Assembly: GCF_000392615.1 (NCBI RefSeq)
Contig: NZ_KB933398.1
Span: forward strand, 3,976,274 to 4,040,273
Origin: Lysinibacillus sphaericus OT4b.31
GTDB lineage: Bacteria; Bacillota; Bacilli; Bacillales_A; Planococcaceae
Length of the DNA: 64,000 nucleotides
Direction of reading: 5' to 3'
The position numbers were made by a program, and so were the translations under genes. Below the pieces are notes generated by a model. That model made no database searches. It saw nothing but the letters and a program-made list of their open reading frames with translations, and was not told the DNA's origin. How positions within the stretch are numbered: the stretch's first letter is position 1; every line of letters starts with the position of its first letter. Shown one piece after another: positions 26,951 through 35,155 of this stretch.

Positions 26951-26962
26951 GCTTAACACTCC

Positions 26963-27847
26963 TTACATTAATAATTTGTTTTCGATATCATACTGCTCTA
27001 ATTTTTCTGCAATCCATGTTGAATATTGTTCATCAATACGTGATTCAAGCACGGTTGCAAATATTTCATCCTTCACGTTTTCAAATATTGCTTCTTCAGC
27101 AGGCACCTTAGCTGTCACCTTTATCACGTGATAGCCCTCTGCAGATTGCACAATATCGCTAACACCATTCACTTCAAGTACAAATGCCGCTTCTTCAAAA
27201 GCCTCATCCATTTGACCTTTGCTTATGTAGCCTAAATTTCCACCATCTTCACTTGTTACAGTATCTATAGAATAGTCTTTAGCAAGTGTTGTGAAATCCT
27301 CGCCGGCTTGTACTTTTTTCAGTACCTCTTGAGCTGTGACCTCATCCTCCAATAAAATATGACGCACCTCAACTTGCTCTTCCTGACTATAACTATCCTT
27401 GTTGTCTTTGAAATATTGCTCTACCTCTTCATCAGTAATTTCTATACTTGCTGAAATAACCTTTTTTCCCAACTGATATGTGCGGATATTATCTTTTACA
27501 GCGGCCTCTGTTAAACCATTTGACTTTAATACTTCTTTAAATGTATCTCCATCACCATAGGATTGAATAAGCTCTTCATACTCACTTTGAATCACTTCAT
27601 CTGGTACCGTTATATTTTGCTTTGCTGCTTCAAGTTCAATGATTTTATGTGATATTAAAGTTTCGAGTACTTCCGCTCCATATTGAATACGTAGCTCCTG
27701 ATCTAAATCCTTTTGTGAAATCTTGATTCCATCCACTTTTGCAACATAGTTACTACCGCTTTTACTATCTGAACAGCCTGTTGACAATATGGTTAATGCT
27801 ACTAGAGCCAACATTAGGAATTTCCTTTTCATGGTTGAGTTTTCCAT
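26963..27847 (-). CDS. PrsA-like peptidyl-prolyl isomerase lipoprotein
   Basis: The 294-residue lipoprotein is an extracellular folding helper. It has a signal peptide with lipobox LSTGC (cysteine near residue 25), an N-terminal SurA/PrsA-like helical region with IRTYQLGKKVISA, a parvulin domain at about 150-245 (EVRHILLEDEVTAQEVLKKV, SEDGGNLGYI, EGYHVIKVT) and a helical C terminus. The ATG at 27847 follows AAGGAGG by 5 bases. It is the first gene of the VTC-DUF4956-CotH operon, which is unusual for a PrsA. Its promoter matches that of the adjacent two-component genes. Confidence 0.88.
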   Translation of the reverse strand: MENSTMKRKFLMLALVALTILSTGCSDSKSGSNYVAKVDGIKISQKDLDQELRIQYGAEVLETLISHKIIELEAAKQNITVPDEVIQSEYEELIQSYGDGDTFKEVLKSNGLTEAAVKDNIRTYQLGKKVISASIEITDEEVEQYFKDNKDSYSQEEQVEVRHILLEDEVTAQEVLKKVQAGEDFTTLAKDYSIDTVTSEDGGNLGYISKGQMDEAFEEAAFVLEVNGVSDIVQSAEGYHVIKVTAKVPAEEAIFENVKDEIFATVLESRIDEQYSTWIAEKLEQYDIENKLLM

Positions 27848-27888
27848 GCCCTCCTCCTTCACTTATATTGCTATTTCTTATATTTCCC

Positions 27889-27922
27889 ACTATAGGGAGC
27901 CAATGTGTCAGCAAGATGTCAA
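27889..27922 (-). promoter_or_regulatory. Promoter and direct-repeat operator of the prsA-like operon
   Basis: On the minus strand TTGACAT (27916-27922) is followed after 5 bases by TGACAC (27905-27910), then after 10 bases by a TATAGT -10 box (27889-27894). The spacing is the same as in the promoter of the response regulator gene, which suggests the regulator binds both. Two GTTTACAA copies 28 bases apart lie further upstream (27943-27950 and 27971-27978). Confidence 0.6.
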
Positions 27923-27985
27923 AACGATCTTTTCTTAAATTTGTTTACAATTTTTGATTTTTCTATTTTGGTTTACAATAAAAAA

Positions 27986-28024
27986 GTTATTTGCAGATTC
28001 ACTTATCATGAATCCACAAATAAC
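27986..28024 (-). terminator. Terminator of the two-component operon
   Basis: GTTATTTG-N2-GATTCA and TGAATC-N2-CAAATAAC form a long stem with a 6-base loop, followed on the minus strand by CTTTTTTATTG. It lies a few bases after the histidine kinase stop and separates the kinase from the prsA-like operon. Confidence 0.88.
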
Positions 28025-28026
28025 GT

Positions 28027-29451
28027 TTATCGTACTTTTATCAGTGTTATTTCAAAGGTTGTACCATTATCGCTGCTCTCAATTAAACGCAGGTCACCAT
28101 CAACAGACTGCGCCATCATTTTACTTAGAGGCAGGCCCAGACCTAAACCTCGTACCGTATATTTTTTATTTTCCCCTCTGTAAAAACGCTCAAAAATGAA
28201 GGCCTGATCCTCTTTCGGAATGCCTACACCTGTATCCTGTACTGTTACCTTCACTGCTGAATCTGTTTCCTGCAGCCTAATCATAATGACCCCTTCTTGC
28301 ATTGCCTGTATCGCATTTGTCAAAAGGTTCGTTAAAATTTGTTGAAAACGCACAATATCTACATGCACGTAAATAGGCTTATCAAGTAATATAGCATCTA
28401 CTTGTACAGTGTCTTCCTCCTGCATCACTTCCCATTGTGTTACAGCATCCTTCACTAAACGATTAATATCAGACTTCACCAACTTCACAGGAATTGCGTC
28501 AACTGCAAAAGTATTAAAGGCAAGTAAATCCCCTACCATAGTTTTCATCTTCGTCGTCTCTATGAGCGCCATTTTAATAAACTCATCTGCATCCTTCCCT
28601 GTGATAATGCCATCCTTAACAGCTTGCAGCAAGCCACTAATAGATGTAACAGGTGTTTTTAGCTCATGCGTGACTCCCGCAAGGAGCTCTGTGCGCGTTT
28701 TTTCTAATTGTTCAAGTTTTGTTGCCATCTCCTTAAAAGAAGCAACCAGTTCATATACTTCTTCTTCCTTAATATGAATTGGCAAATCAATTTTATAATT
28801 ACCTTCTTGGACTTGCCTTGCTGCAACTGCGACTTTCTTAATTGGACGAGCCAATCTTCTTGTTAAAAAATATATCGCCAGCCAGCCAAGCAGAGCCATA
28901 CCCACTATTAAAATAGCTAATTGTCCATACGCTTGATTAACCTTCGTCAGATTATTTTTTTTCTCTAACACAAGTACCCAGCCGACAACACGTTCATTCT
29001 GCTCAATTTTCTTGCGCACTACATATTGAACGGTTGCACCTTTCCCTTCACCCGCTGTAAACTTTTTCACACCTTCTTGTCCATCTAGTACGTCCCCTAT
29101 ATTTTTACTACTTCCTGGGGGAATCAATCGATTGCTCGTTATAATGTTTCCCTCTGTGTCTAAGATATACAGTATGGGATCAATATCACTCATGTTGAAA
29201 CGCTCACGATCACCTATAAAATCCGGATTAGTCGGCCCTCCTGCCCAACCAATTTGTCTACTTGTATCAGTCAACCTATAAACGTATTCATCTGCAAGAA
29301 ACTCCATCATTTCTAATCGTGTTTCCAATGCTGTATGGCGAATCCAAAAGGCAAAGATAAGTGAAATAATAGCCAAACCAACAAAGAGTGTTAGTAAATA
29401 GCGACTTGTCCAATAGTTAAGTAAAGAGATTCGTTTATTTTTTGTGAACAC
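28027..29451 (-). CDS. Sensor histidine kinase
   Basis: The 474-residue kinase partners the response regulator encoded upstream. It has two membrane helices (about 15-37 and 170-190) flanking an extracellular sensor region of about 130 residues, a HAMP domain, a HisKA domain with the phosphorylated histidine in GVTHELKTPVTSI, and a HATPase domain with N, G1 and G2 boxes (NLLTNAIQAM, DTGVGIPKEDQ, GLGLGLPLSKMM). Its start overlaps the regulator gene by 17 bases. The stimulus is unknown; the neighbouring operon suggests an envelope signal. Confidence 0.93.
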   Translation of the reverse strand: MFTKNKRISLLNYWTSRYLLTLFVGLAIISLIFAFWIRHTALETRLEMMEFLADEYVYRLTDTSRQIGWAGGPTNPDFIGDRERFNMSDIDPILYILDTEGNIITSNRLIPPGSSKNIGDVLDGQEGVKKFTAGEGKGATVQYVVRKKIEQNERVVGWVLVLEKKNNLTKVNQAYGQLAILIVGMALLGWLAIYFLTRRLARPIKKVAVAARQVQEGNYKIDLPIHIKEEEVYELVASFKEMATKLEQLEKTRTELLAGVTHELKTPVTSISGLLQAVKDGIITGKDADEFIKMALIETTKMKTMVGDLLAFNTFAVDAIPVKLVKSDINRLVKDAVTQWEVMQEEDTVQVDAILLDKPIYVHVDIVRFQQILTNLLTNAIQAMQEGVIMIRLQETDSAVKVTVQDTGVGIPKEDQAFIFERFYRGENKKYTVRGLGLGLPLSKMMAQSVDGDLRLIESSDNGTTFEITLIKVR

Positions 29452-30121
29452 TTAATTGATACCCCAATCCACGCAATGTTTTAATTTCGCCCTCTGATTC
29501 ATCCCAGTTTACAAGTGCTTTACGTAGTCGTTTTACTGCTAAATCAACAGCTCTATCGCTTCCTTCATATTCCCAGCCCCATACTTGTTCAATAAGCTGA
29601 TCACGTGTGAATGTTTGATTCGGATGCTCTGCTAAAAATAGAAGCACCGATAAATCCCTCGGTGTTAACACAATTTCTTGCCCATTAAGAACAACCTGAT
29701 GCGCCTGCATATCAATTTCAAGCTGTCCAAATTGCTTCTTTACAGTAGTTTCATTTTTACTTTCAGATCTCCTTAGTACAGCTTTAATTCGGGCCACTAC
29801 TTCATCTGCTATAAAAGGTTTTGCAATATAATCGTCTGCCCCTTGATGAAAACCATCTAAACGGTAATTCACATCACTTAACGCTGTTAACATAATCACT
29901 GGACAAGCGCTAACCGCTCTAATTTCCTTTAAAATAAGCCAGCCATTTTTCTCCGGTAACATAATGTCTAATAATACTAAATCGGGCTGATACTCCTTAT
30001 ATAATTCCATCGCTTGCCTACCATTAAAACACTGCTCAACATCATAGCCAACCTTCTTCAAATACACCTTTAGTACTTGGCTAATTGCAAACTCATCTTC
30101 AATTACTAAAATTTTCGCCAT
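29435..30121 (-). CDS. OmpR-family response regulator
   Basis: The 228-residue protein has a receiver domain (acidic pair EDE near residue 8, phosphorylated aspartate near 52 in LVLLDIMLPE, lysine in YIAKPF) and a winged-helix DNA-binding domain with VWGWEYEGSDRAVDLAVKRL and RGLGYQL. OmpR-type regulators bind direct repeats at 11-base steps, and such repeats lie on its own promoter and on that of the prsA-like operon. AAGGTGGAG precedes the ATG. The operon is regulator then kinase. Confidence 0.94.
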   Translation of the reverse strand: MAKILVIEDEFAISQVLKVYLKKVGYDVEQCFNGRQAMELYKEYQPDLVLLDIMLPEKNGWLILKEIRAVSACPVIMLTALSDVNYRLDGFHQGADDYIAKPFIADEVVARIKAVLRRSESKNETTVKKQFGQLEIDMQAHQVVLNGQEIVLTPRDLSVLLFLAEHPNQTFTRDQLIEQVWGWEYEGSDRAVDLAVKRLRKALVNWDESEGEIKTLRGLGYQLSVHKK

Positions 30122-30162
30122 TCATTCTCCACCTTGTTCATAGCTCGTTCTAGTTTTTGTTG

Positions 30163-30206
30163 ATTATAGCATTCAATTATGTCAGGTCCATGTCAAGCGA
30201 CATAAT
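30163..30206 (-). promoter_or_regulatory. Promoter and direct-repeat operator of the response regulator gene
   Basis: On the minus strand TTGACAT (30190-30196) is followed after 5 bases by TGACAT (30179-30184), then after 10 bases by TATAAT (30163-30168), preceded by TG at -14. No -35 box lies at 17 bases, so the repeats may replace it, as expected for an activated promoter. ATTATGTC and GACATAAT (30176-30206) also form an inverted pair. Confidence 0.6.
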
Positions 30207-30298
30207 GGTTAACGCTGAACCCTTTCGCCCTATAAAGAATATCTCAAATTTATAGGCTATCTATTGACAATGACTTCCTATGCCACTTATCATTGATT

Positions 30299-30317
30299 GC
30301 GAATGATAATCATTGAT
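30299..30317. promoter_or_regulatory. Fur box before the heme monooxygenase gene
   Basis: The 19 bases GCGAATGATAATCATTGAT match the Fur consensus GATAATGATAATCATTATC at 14 positions, with the central 13 bases nearly intact. It lies about 60 bases before the start codon, suggesting iron-responsive control. Confidence 0.75.
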
Positions 30318-30376
30318 AATTCATTCAAATAGCAGATTTTTTCTATTTTAAAGAAAATGATTAGGGGGGTAATAGC

Positions 30377-30712
30377 ATGATTATTGTTACAAATCGTATT
30401 CAAGTAAAACCCGGCTTTGCAGCGAAAATGGCACCTAACTTTACAAAACCAGGTCCTCTTCAAAAGTTCGAAGGTTTTCATAAAGTAGAGGTACTCATTT
30501 CAACAGATGATCCTACATATGACGAAATGAGCGTCAATATGTATTGGGAAACAAAGGAACATTTCCAAGCTTGGAGAAATAGTGATGCCTTTGCAGCAGC
30601 ACACCATCGTCCTGAACCAGGATCTGAAGGTGCAAAGCCTGAAAATAGTCCGCTCATTGGCAGTAAAATTGTTATTGCTGAGCTTGCTTCTTCAATCGAA
30701 GCTTCACACTAA
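30377..30712 (+). CDS. IsdG-type heme-degrading monooxygenase
   Basis: The 111-residue enzyme opens heme and frees iron in the cytoplasm. It has the dimeric ferredoxin-like ABM fold. The three catalytic residues known from IsdG/IsdI are at the expected places: asparagine 6 in IVTNRI, tryptophan 66 in EHFQAW and histidine 76 in AFAAAHH. AGGGGGG lies 8 bases before the ATG, and a Fur box lies upstream. It is monocistronic with a strong terminator; no heme transporter is next to it in the window. Confidence 0.93.
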   Translation: MIIVTNRIQVKPGFAAKMAPNFTKPGPLQKFEGFHKVEVLISTDDPTYDEMSVNMYWETKEHFQAWRNSDAFAAAHHRPEPGSEGAKPENSPLIGSKIVIAELASSIEASH

Positions 30713-30755
30713 TCGCTTATTCGAATCCTGTTAAATCATCTTCTGATTCTATCTA

Positions 30756-30794
30756 AAAAACCCTGCATATTTGTCTAAATATGCAGGGTTTTTT
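30756..30794. terminator. Bidirectional terminator
   Basis: AAAAACCCTGCATAT and ATATGCAGGGTTTTT pair perfectly over 15 bases with an 8-base loop, between the heme monooxygenase gene and the convergent YeiH-type gene. Confidence 0.95.
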
Positions 30795-30818
30795 TATTGG
30801 ATAATACCAGAACGTCCA

Positions 30819-31835
30819 TTATAGAAATAGCATAACTAATACGTAACCAAGCACAGATAAACAAACAGAACCTATCAATCCTGCTATAAATGCTTTAATG
30901 CCTAATTGTTTAAAGGTTTTTATATCTACGTTTAAGCCCAATCCAGCCATCGCCATAGCAATTAGAAGATAAGCGCAGCCCACGATAGACTGAGCAACAG
31001 CAGGCGGTACAATACTAAGTGAATTAAAGGCACTCATCACTAAAAACCCTAAGATAAACCATGGAATTATTGAAAGAGAAAATACCTTTTTATCTTGTCC
31101 TTTCTCCCGTCTTTGATACAAGATTCCAATGATGATTGCTACTGGTACAAGCAATGCTACACGAGTAAGCTTGACAATTACCGCCATATCAACCGCTTCA
31201 TTTCCACCAGCAGCAGCTGCTGCTATGACATGGGCAATTTCGTGCAATGTACCACCTGCAAAAATACCATATTGCGTCGGTGATAATCCAAATAACGAGT
31301 ACAGCAAGGTGTAAACAAGTGTAAATACTGTACCAAGTAATGCTACAATCGCAGCACCTACCGCTGTTTCTTTTTCATTTGCTTTAATTTGTGGTGCGAT
31401 GGCCACAACTGCAGCAGCACCACAAATAGCTGTTCCACATGCTGTTAAAATACCGAGCTTTTTTTCTACATGAAATATCTTTGTTAACCCATATACAACC
31501 ACCAATGCAAATACTAAATTTATAAATGCGATGAGAAATACACTTGCCCCTGCATGATAAATATCCATTAAATTCAAGCGCATACCAAGTAGAATAATAC
31601 CAAATCGTAATAACTTTTTACTCGAGAAGGCAATGCCTGTCTGCCATGAATCTGGTACATTGAAAGTTGCCCTCCAAGCCATCCCTATGATTATCGCTAT
31701 GACAAGCTGCCCCAAAATAGAGAAGAAAGGAAAAGTTGATATATATTTTGCAACTAAGGCAATTCCAAGTGTCAATATTATGCCCTTTATAAAAGGTGGT
31801 GTTAGAAATTTCTTAATCCCCTGTTGTCTATCCAT
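30819..31835 (-). CDS. YeiH-family (UPF0324) putative exporter
   Basis: The 338-residue membrane protein has about ten hydrophobic helices and the family sequences [26 protein letters not shown] and [17 protein letters not shown]. Members are proposed to export sulfate or related anions, but this is weakly supported. The ATG at 31835 ([10 protein letters not shown]) has a GAAGTGA ribosome site; an ATG at 31853 directly abuts AAAGG. It is divergent from a LysR-type regulator gene, the usual arrangement for the regulator and target. Confidence 0.88.
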   Translation of the reverse strand: MDRQQGIKKFLTPPFIKGIILTLGIALVAKYISTFPFFSILGQLVIAIIIGMAWRATFNVPDSWQTGIAFSSKKLLRFGIILLGMRLNLMDIYHAGASVFLIAFINLVFALVVVYGLTKIFHVEKKLGILTACGTAICGAAAVVAIAPQIKANEKETAVGAAIVALLGTVFTLVYTLLYSLFGLSPTQYGIFAGGTLHEIAHVIAAAAAGGNEAVDMAVIVKLTRVALLVPVAIIIGILYQRREKGQDKKVFSLSIIPWFILGFLVMSAFNSLSIVPPAVAQSIVGCAYLLIAMAMAGLGLNVDIKTFKQLGIKAFIAGLIGSVCLSVLGYVLVMLFL

Positions 31836-31952
31836 GCTGGTCACTTCTTTCATCCTTTATAATGATTACTTTATTAAAAAGTTAATCATCAGTAAAATAC
31901 ATATATATAATCATAATTATTAATATTTCTAATCATAAGGGGAGGACGTACT

Positions 31953-32834
31953 ATGCAGTATGATGCGTTAAAAACACTTATCACACTAGTGGAAGTAAAA
32001 AATTTTACGAAAACCTCGGAAATTTTACACATATCTCAACCAAGTGTCAGTTTGCATATAAAAAATCTAGAACAAGAGTTCCAAACAACTTTATTTATAC
32101 GCTCACCAAAGTCCGTACAGATTACACCTACTGGTGAAATACTCTATAAACGAGCAAAGCAAATAATGGCGATTGCTGAAACAGCGAAGGAAGATATTTT
32201 AACCTTTCATCATGCCATTCATGGTACGCTCGTAATCGGCGCTAGCTTCACCATTGGAGAATATATTTTACCGCCCATTTTAGCCAGCATACAGCAACAA
32301 TTTCCTCAACTAGAACTACAAGTTATTATTGGCAATACCAATGAAATCATTCAGTGCGCAAAGTTATTACAAGTCGATATTGGGCTCATTGAAGGACAGG
32401 CACACGAGAATGAGCTCATTATCAAGCCATTTATGCAGGATGAGTTGTTTATTGTCAGTGCCCGAAACCACTCTCTTGTGAAGCAATCGAACATTACTGT
32501 TGCAGATTTACAGCAGCAAAATTGGGTCGCACGAGAAACTGGTTCCGGCACACGCAATTATTTGGATCATCTATTCAGAACAAATGGTCTCCAAGTGCAA
32601 TCTCTACTGACTATCAGTAGCAATCAAGGCGTGAAAGAAAGTGTAATGCAAGGGCTAGGTCTATCCTTACTATCTCGCTGTGTTATTGAACGTGAACTCA
32701 AAAATGGCGACATTGCACTTTTGCCATTTGAAGGACAACATTTCATGCGGACATTCTCTTATCTGTACGCACCTACCATGAAAAATAATCGAAATGTTGA
32801 AACACTCATTGAATTTATAACGAAGAAAGGCTAA
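31953..32834 (+). CDS. LysR-type transcriptional regulator beside yeiH
   Basis: The 293-residue regulator has an N-terminal winged helix (FTKTSEILHISQPSVSLHIK, residues 18-37) and a two-lobed effector domain. It resembles CysL/YwfK-type regulators of sulfur metabolism, based on the divergent YeiH gene and the sequence TLVIGASFTIGEYILPPILA; the specific assignment is tentative. GGGGAGG lies before the ATG. The roughly 117-base region shared with the YeiH gene should hold its operator, but I could not identify a clear T-N11-A site. Confidence 0.88.
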   Translation: MQYDALKTLITLVEVKNFTKTSEILHISQPSVSLHIKNLEQEFQTTLFIRSPKSVQITPTGEILYKRAKQIMAIAETAKEDILTFHHAIHGTLVIGASFTIGEYILPPILASIQQQFPQLELQVIIGNTNEIIQCAKLLQVDIGLIEGQAHENELIIKPFMQDELFIVSARNHSLVKQSNITVADLQQQNWVARETGSGTRNYLDHLFRTNGLQVQSLLTISSNQGVKESVMQGLGLSLLSRCVIERELKNGDIALLPFEGQHFMRTFSYLYAPTMKNNRNVETLIEFITKKG

Positions 32835-32840
32835 AAATTG

Positions 32841-32882
32841 AAAAAAGCTTAGCTGGCTATTTCTAGTCGCTAAGCTTTTTTT
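32841..32882. terminator. Bidirectional terminator between two LysR genes
   Basis: AAAAAAGCTTAGC and GCTAAGCTTTTTT pair over 13 bases around a 15-base loop. The stop codon of the convergent LysR gene lies in the T run. Confidence 0.9.
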
Positions 32883-33795
32883 AGGTTCTTCGATTGATCC
32901 TTTTACGGTCCTGTTTATTTTCAATCATCTCCACAAATTTTGTAGCCGCTCGAGATAATGGCACACTTTTTAGATAACACATACCAATACTACGTTTCGG
33001 AATACTTTCCTTTAATGTTAACTCATAAAGTAGTCCTCTCTGTAAGTAATCCTTTGAAAATTCCTTTGTTACACAAGCTATCCCTAAATTACTACGTGCA
33101 AATTCAAGTACGAGATCATGTGAGCCAAGTTCAAATTCAGGTGCGATTTGAATACCTTTAGCAAATAAATAGTTCTCCACATACTTCCGTGAATTCGATT
33201 TTTTCTCAAGAAAGATAAGTGGAAACTTCATTAAATCCTCATAACTTATGCTCTTTTTCTCGAGAGTTCTGTACTTCTCACCACACACGAATATATCTTG
33301 TACCTCTGTGCAAAATGATAATTGTAATGTCGGATCTTCTATCGGAAAATTACACAGTCCTACATCCGCCTCCCCTGATTTAATATAGTTACAAATTTCA
33401 GAAGTCGTGCCATTAAACATTTGCAATTTTATATTTGGATACATTGTGTGGAATGCTTCCAGATAGGGCATCAAGAAGAAACGAGAAATAGTATCGCCTA
33501 CACCTATTTTCAATTGCCCTGTTGTTAAATTTTTAAATTCAAGAAGCTTTTCTTCTCCAGCATCTAAAAGACCTAAAGCCGAATTTGTATATTCATAAAG
33601 AAGGCTTCCTTCTGTGGTTAAAGTTACCCCTTTAGGTGTGCGATTAAAAAGACGTGTACCAAGCTCCTTCTCCAACTGCATCATTGCTTGGCTAACTGCC
33701 GGCTGTGTCATATATAAATCTCTGGCAGCACTAGAAAAGCTATTATTTTTAGCTACCACACTGAAAACACGATATAAATCTAATTTGCCAATCAT
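32881..33795 (-). CDS. LysR-type transcriptional regulator beside the cofE-like gene
   Basis: The 304-residue regulator has an N-terminal winged helix (FSSAARDLYMTQPAVSQAMM) and an effector domain (LKIGVGDTISRFFLMPYLEA). It is only distantly similar to the other LysR protein 50 bases away, so the pair is not a recent duplication. It is divergent from the cofE-like gene, its likely target. The C terminus is basic (KQDRKRINRRT). Effector unknown. Confidence 0.88.
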   Translation of the reverse strand: MIGKLDLYRVFSVVAKNNSFSSAARDLYMTQPAVSQAMMQLEKELGTRLFNRTPKGVTLTTEGSLLYEYTNSALGLLDAGEEKLLEFKNLTTGQLKIGVGDTISRFFLMPYLEAFHTMYPNIKLQMFNGTTSEICNYIKSGEADVGLCNFPIEDPTLQLSFCTEVQDIFVCGEKYRTLEKKSISYEDLMKFPLIFLEKKSNSRKYVENYLFAKGIQIAPEFELGSHDLVLEFARSNLGIACVTKEFSKDYLQRGLLYELTLKESIPKRSIGMCYLKSVPLSRAATKFVEMIENKQDRKRINRRT

Positions 33796-33915
33796 ATAAG
33801 CACTCCTTATAACTATTATACGAACTATTAATTTTACTTATATCATTATACAGGGGTATAGTAAAATCATGTTAATTTATATATATACTTATATATATTT
33901 AGAGGAGAGATTATT

Positions 33916-35106
33916 TTGGAACGTGTAGTTGGTACAGTCGTAAGAGGTCTTCGTGGTCCAATCATTAACGAAGGCGACAATATTGAACGAATCGTTGTTG
34001 ATACTGTGTTAAATGCAGCAAAAATTGAAGGCTATTCAATTGAAGATCGTGATATCGTAACAGTAACAGAATCTGTTGTAGCTCGTGCACAAGGTAACTA
34101 TGCATCGATCAATGACATAGCAGCGGACGTAGCTGCTAAATTCGGTGATGATACTGTCGGTGTTATTTTCCCAATTCTTAGCCGTAACCGTTTTGCTAAC
34201 TGTCTACGAGGTATCGCAAAAGGTGTTAAAAAAGTAGTGTTGATGTTAAGCTATCCATCTGATGAAGTTGGTAATCACTTAGTTGATATCGATGAACTAG
34301 ATGTAAAAGGTATTAACCCATGGACAGATACTTTAACAGAAGCAGAGTTCCGCGAACACTTCGGCTATAAAAAACACACATTTACTGGTGTAGATTATAT
34401 TGAATACTATAAAGAATTAATCGAAGCTGAAGGCGCTGCTTGTGAAGTTATCTTTTCAAACAACCCAAAAACCATTTTAGATTATACAAAGAGCGTATTG
34501 ACTTGTGATATTCACACACGCTTCCGTACAAAACGTATTTTAGTGGCAAACGGCGCTGAAAAAGTTTATAGTCTTGATAATATTTTATGTGAATCAAACA
34601 ACGGTTCTGGCTTCAATGCAGAATACGGCTTACTTGGTTCAAACAAAGCGACTGAAGAAAGTGTAAAGCTATTCCCACACACTTGCCAGCCAATCGTTGA
34701 TGGCATCCAAGCACAAATCAAAGAAGCTACTGGAAAAACAGTTGAAGTAATGATTTATGGCGATGGTGCATTCAAAGATCCAGTAGGTAAAATTTGGGAG
34801 CTTGCAGACCCTGTTGTCTCACCTGCCTTCACAGCTGGCTTAGACGGTACACCAAACGAAGTAAAACTTAAATACTTAGCAGATAACGATTTTGCTGATC
34901 TTCGTGGAGAAGAATTAAAAGCGGCAATCTCTGCGTATATCCAAAACAAAGATGAAGATTTAACTGGTCAAATGGCAGCTCAAGGTACAACACCTCGTAA
35001 ACTAACAGACCTTATTGGTTCTTTATCTGACTTAACTTCCGGTTCGGGCGACAAAGGTACACCAATGATCTATATTCAAGGTTACTTTGATAACTATACA
35101 AAATAA
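33916..35106 (+). CDS. CofE-like protein (coenzyme F420-0:L-glutamate ligase family)
   Basis: CofE adds glutamate to coenzyme F420 in archaea and actinobacteria. This 396-residue protein shows the family features: IVVDTVLNAAKIEG, DIVTVTESVVARAQGNY, VIFPILSRNRFANCLRGIAK and MIYGDGAFKDPVGKIWELAD. Firmicutes are not known to make F420, and no other F420 gene is in the window, so the true substrate is open; ligation of an amino acid to another acceptor is inference. It is longer than archaeal CofE (about 250 residues). The start is TTG at 33916, 7 bases after AGAGGAGAG. A divergent LysR gene probably controls it. Confidence 0.82.
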   Translation: MERVVGTVVRGLRGPIINEGDNIERIVVDTVLNAAKIEGYSIEDRDIVTVTESVVARAQGNYASINDIAADVAAKFGDDTVGVIFPILSRNRFANCLRGIAKGVKKVVLMLSYPSDEVGNHLVDIDELDVKGINPWTDTLTEAEFREHFGYKKHTFTGVDYIEYYKELIEAEGAACEVIFSNNPKTILDYTKSVLTCDIHTRFRTKRILVANGAEKVYSLDNILCESNNGSGFNAEYGLLGSNKATEESVKLFPHTCQPIVDGIQAQIKEATGKTVEVMIYGDGAFKDPVGKIWELADPVVSPAFTAGLDGTPNEVKLKYLADNDFADLRGEELKAAISAYIQNKDEDLTGQMAAQGTTPRKLTDLIGSLSDLTSGSGDKGTPMIYIQGYFDNYTK

Positions 35107-35117
35107 TATGATATAAA

Positions 35118-35155
35118 AAAATGAACTCCCGCTTATGTTAGCGAGAGTTCATTTT
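35118..35155. terminator. Bidirectional terminator
   Basis: AAAATGAACTCCCGCT and AGCGAGAGTTCATTTT pair over 16 bases with one mismatch, between the cofE-like gene and the convergent amidohydrolase gene. Confidence 0.93.
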
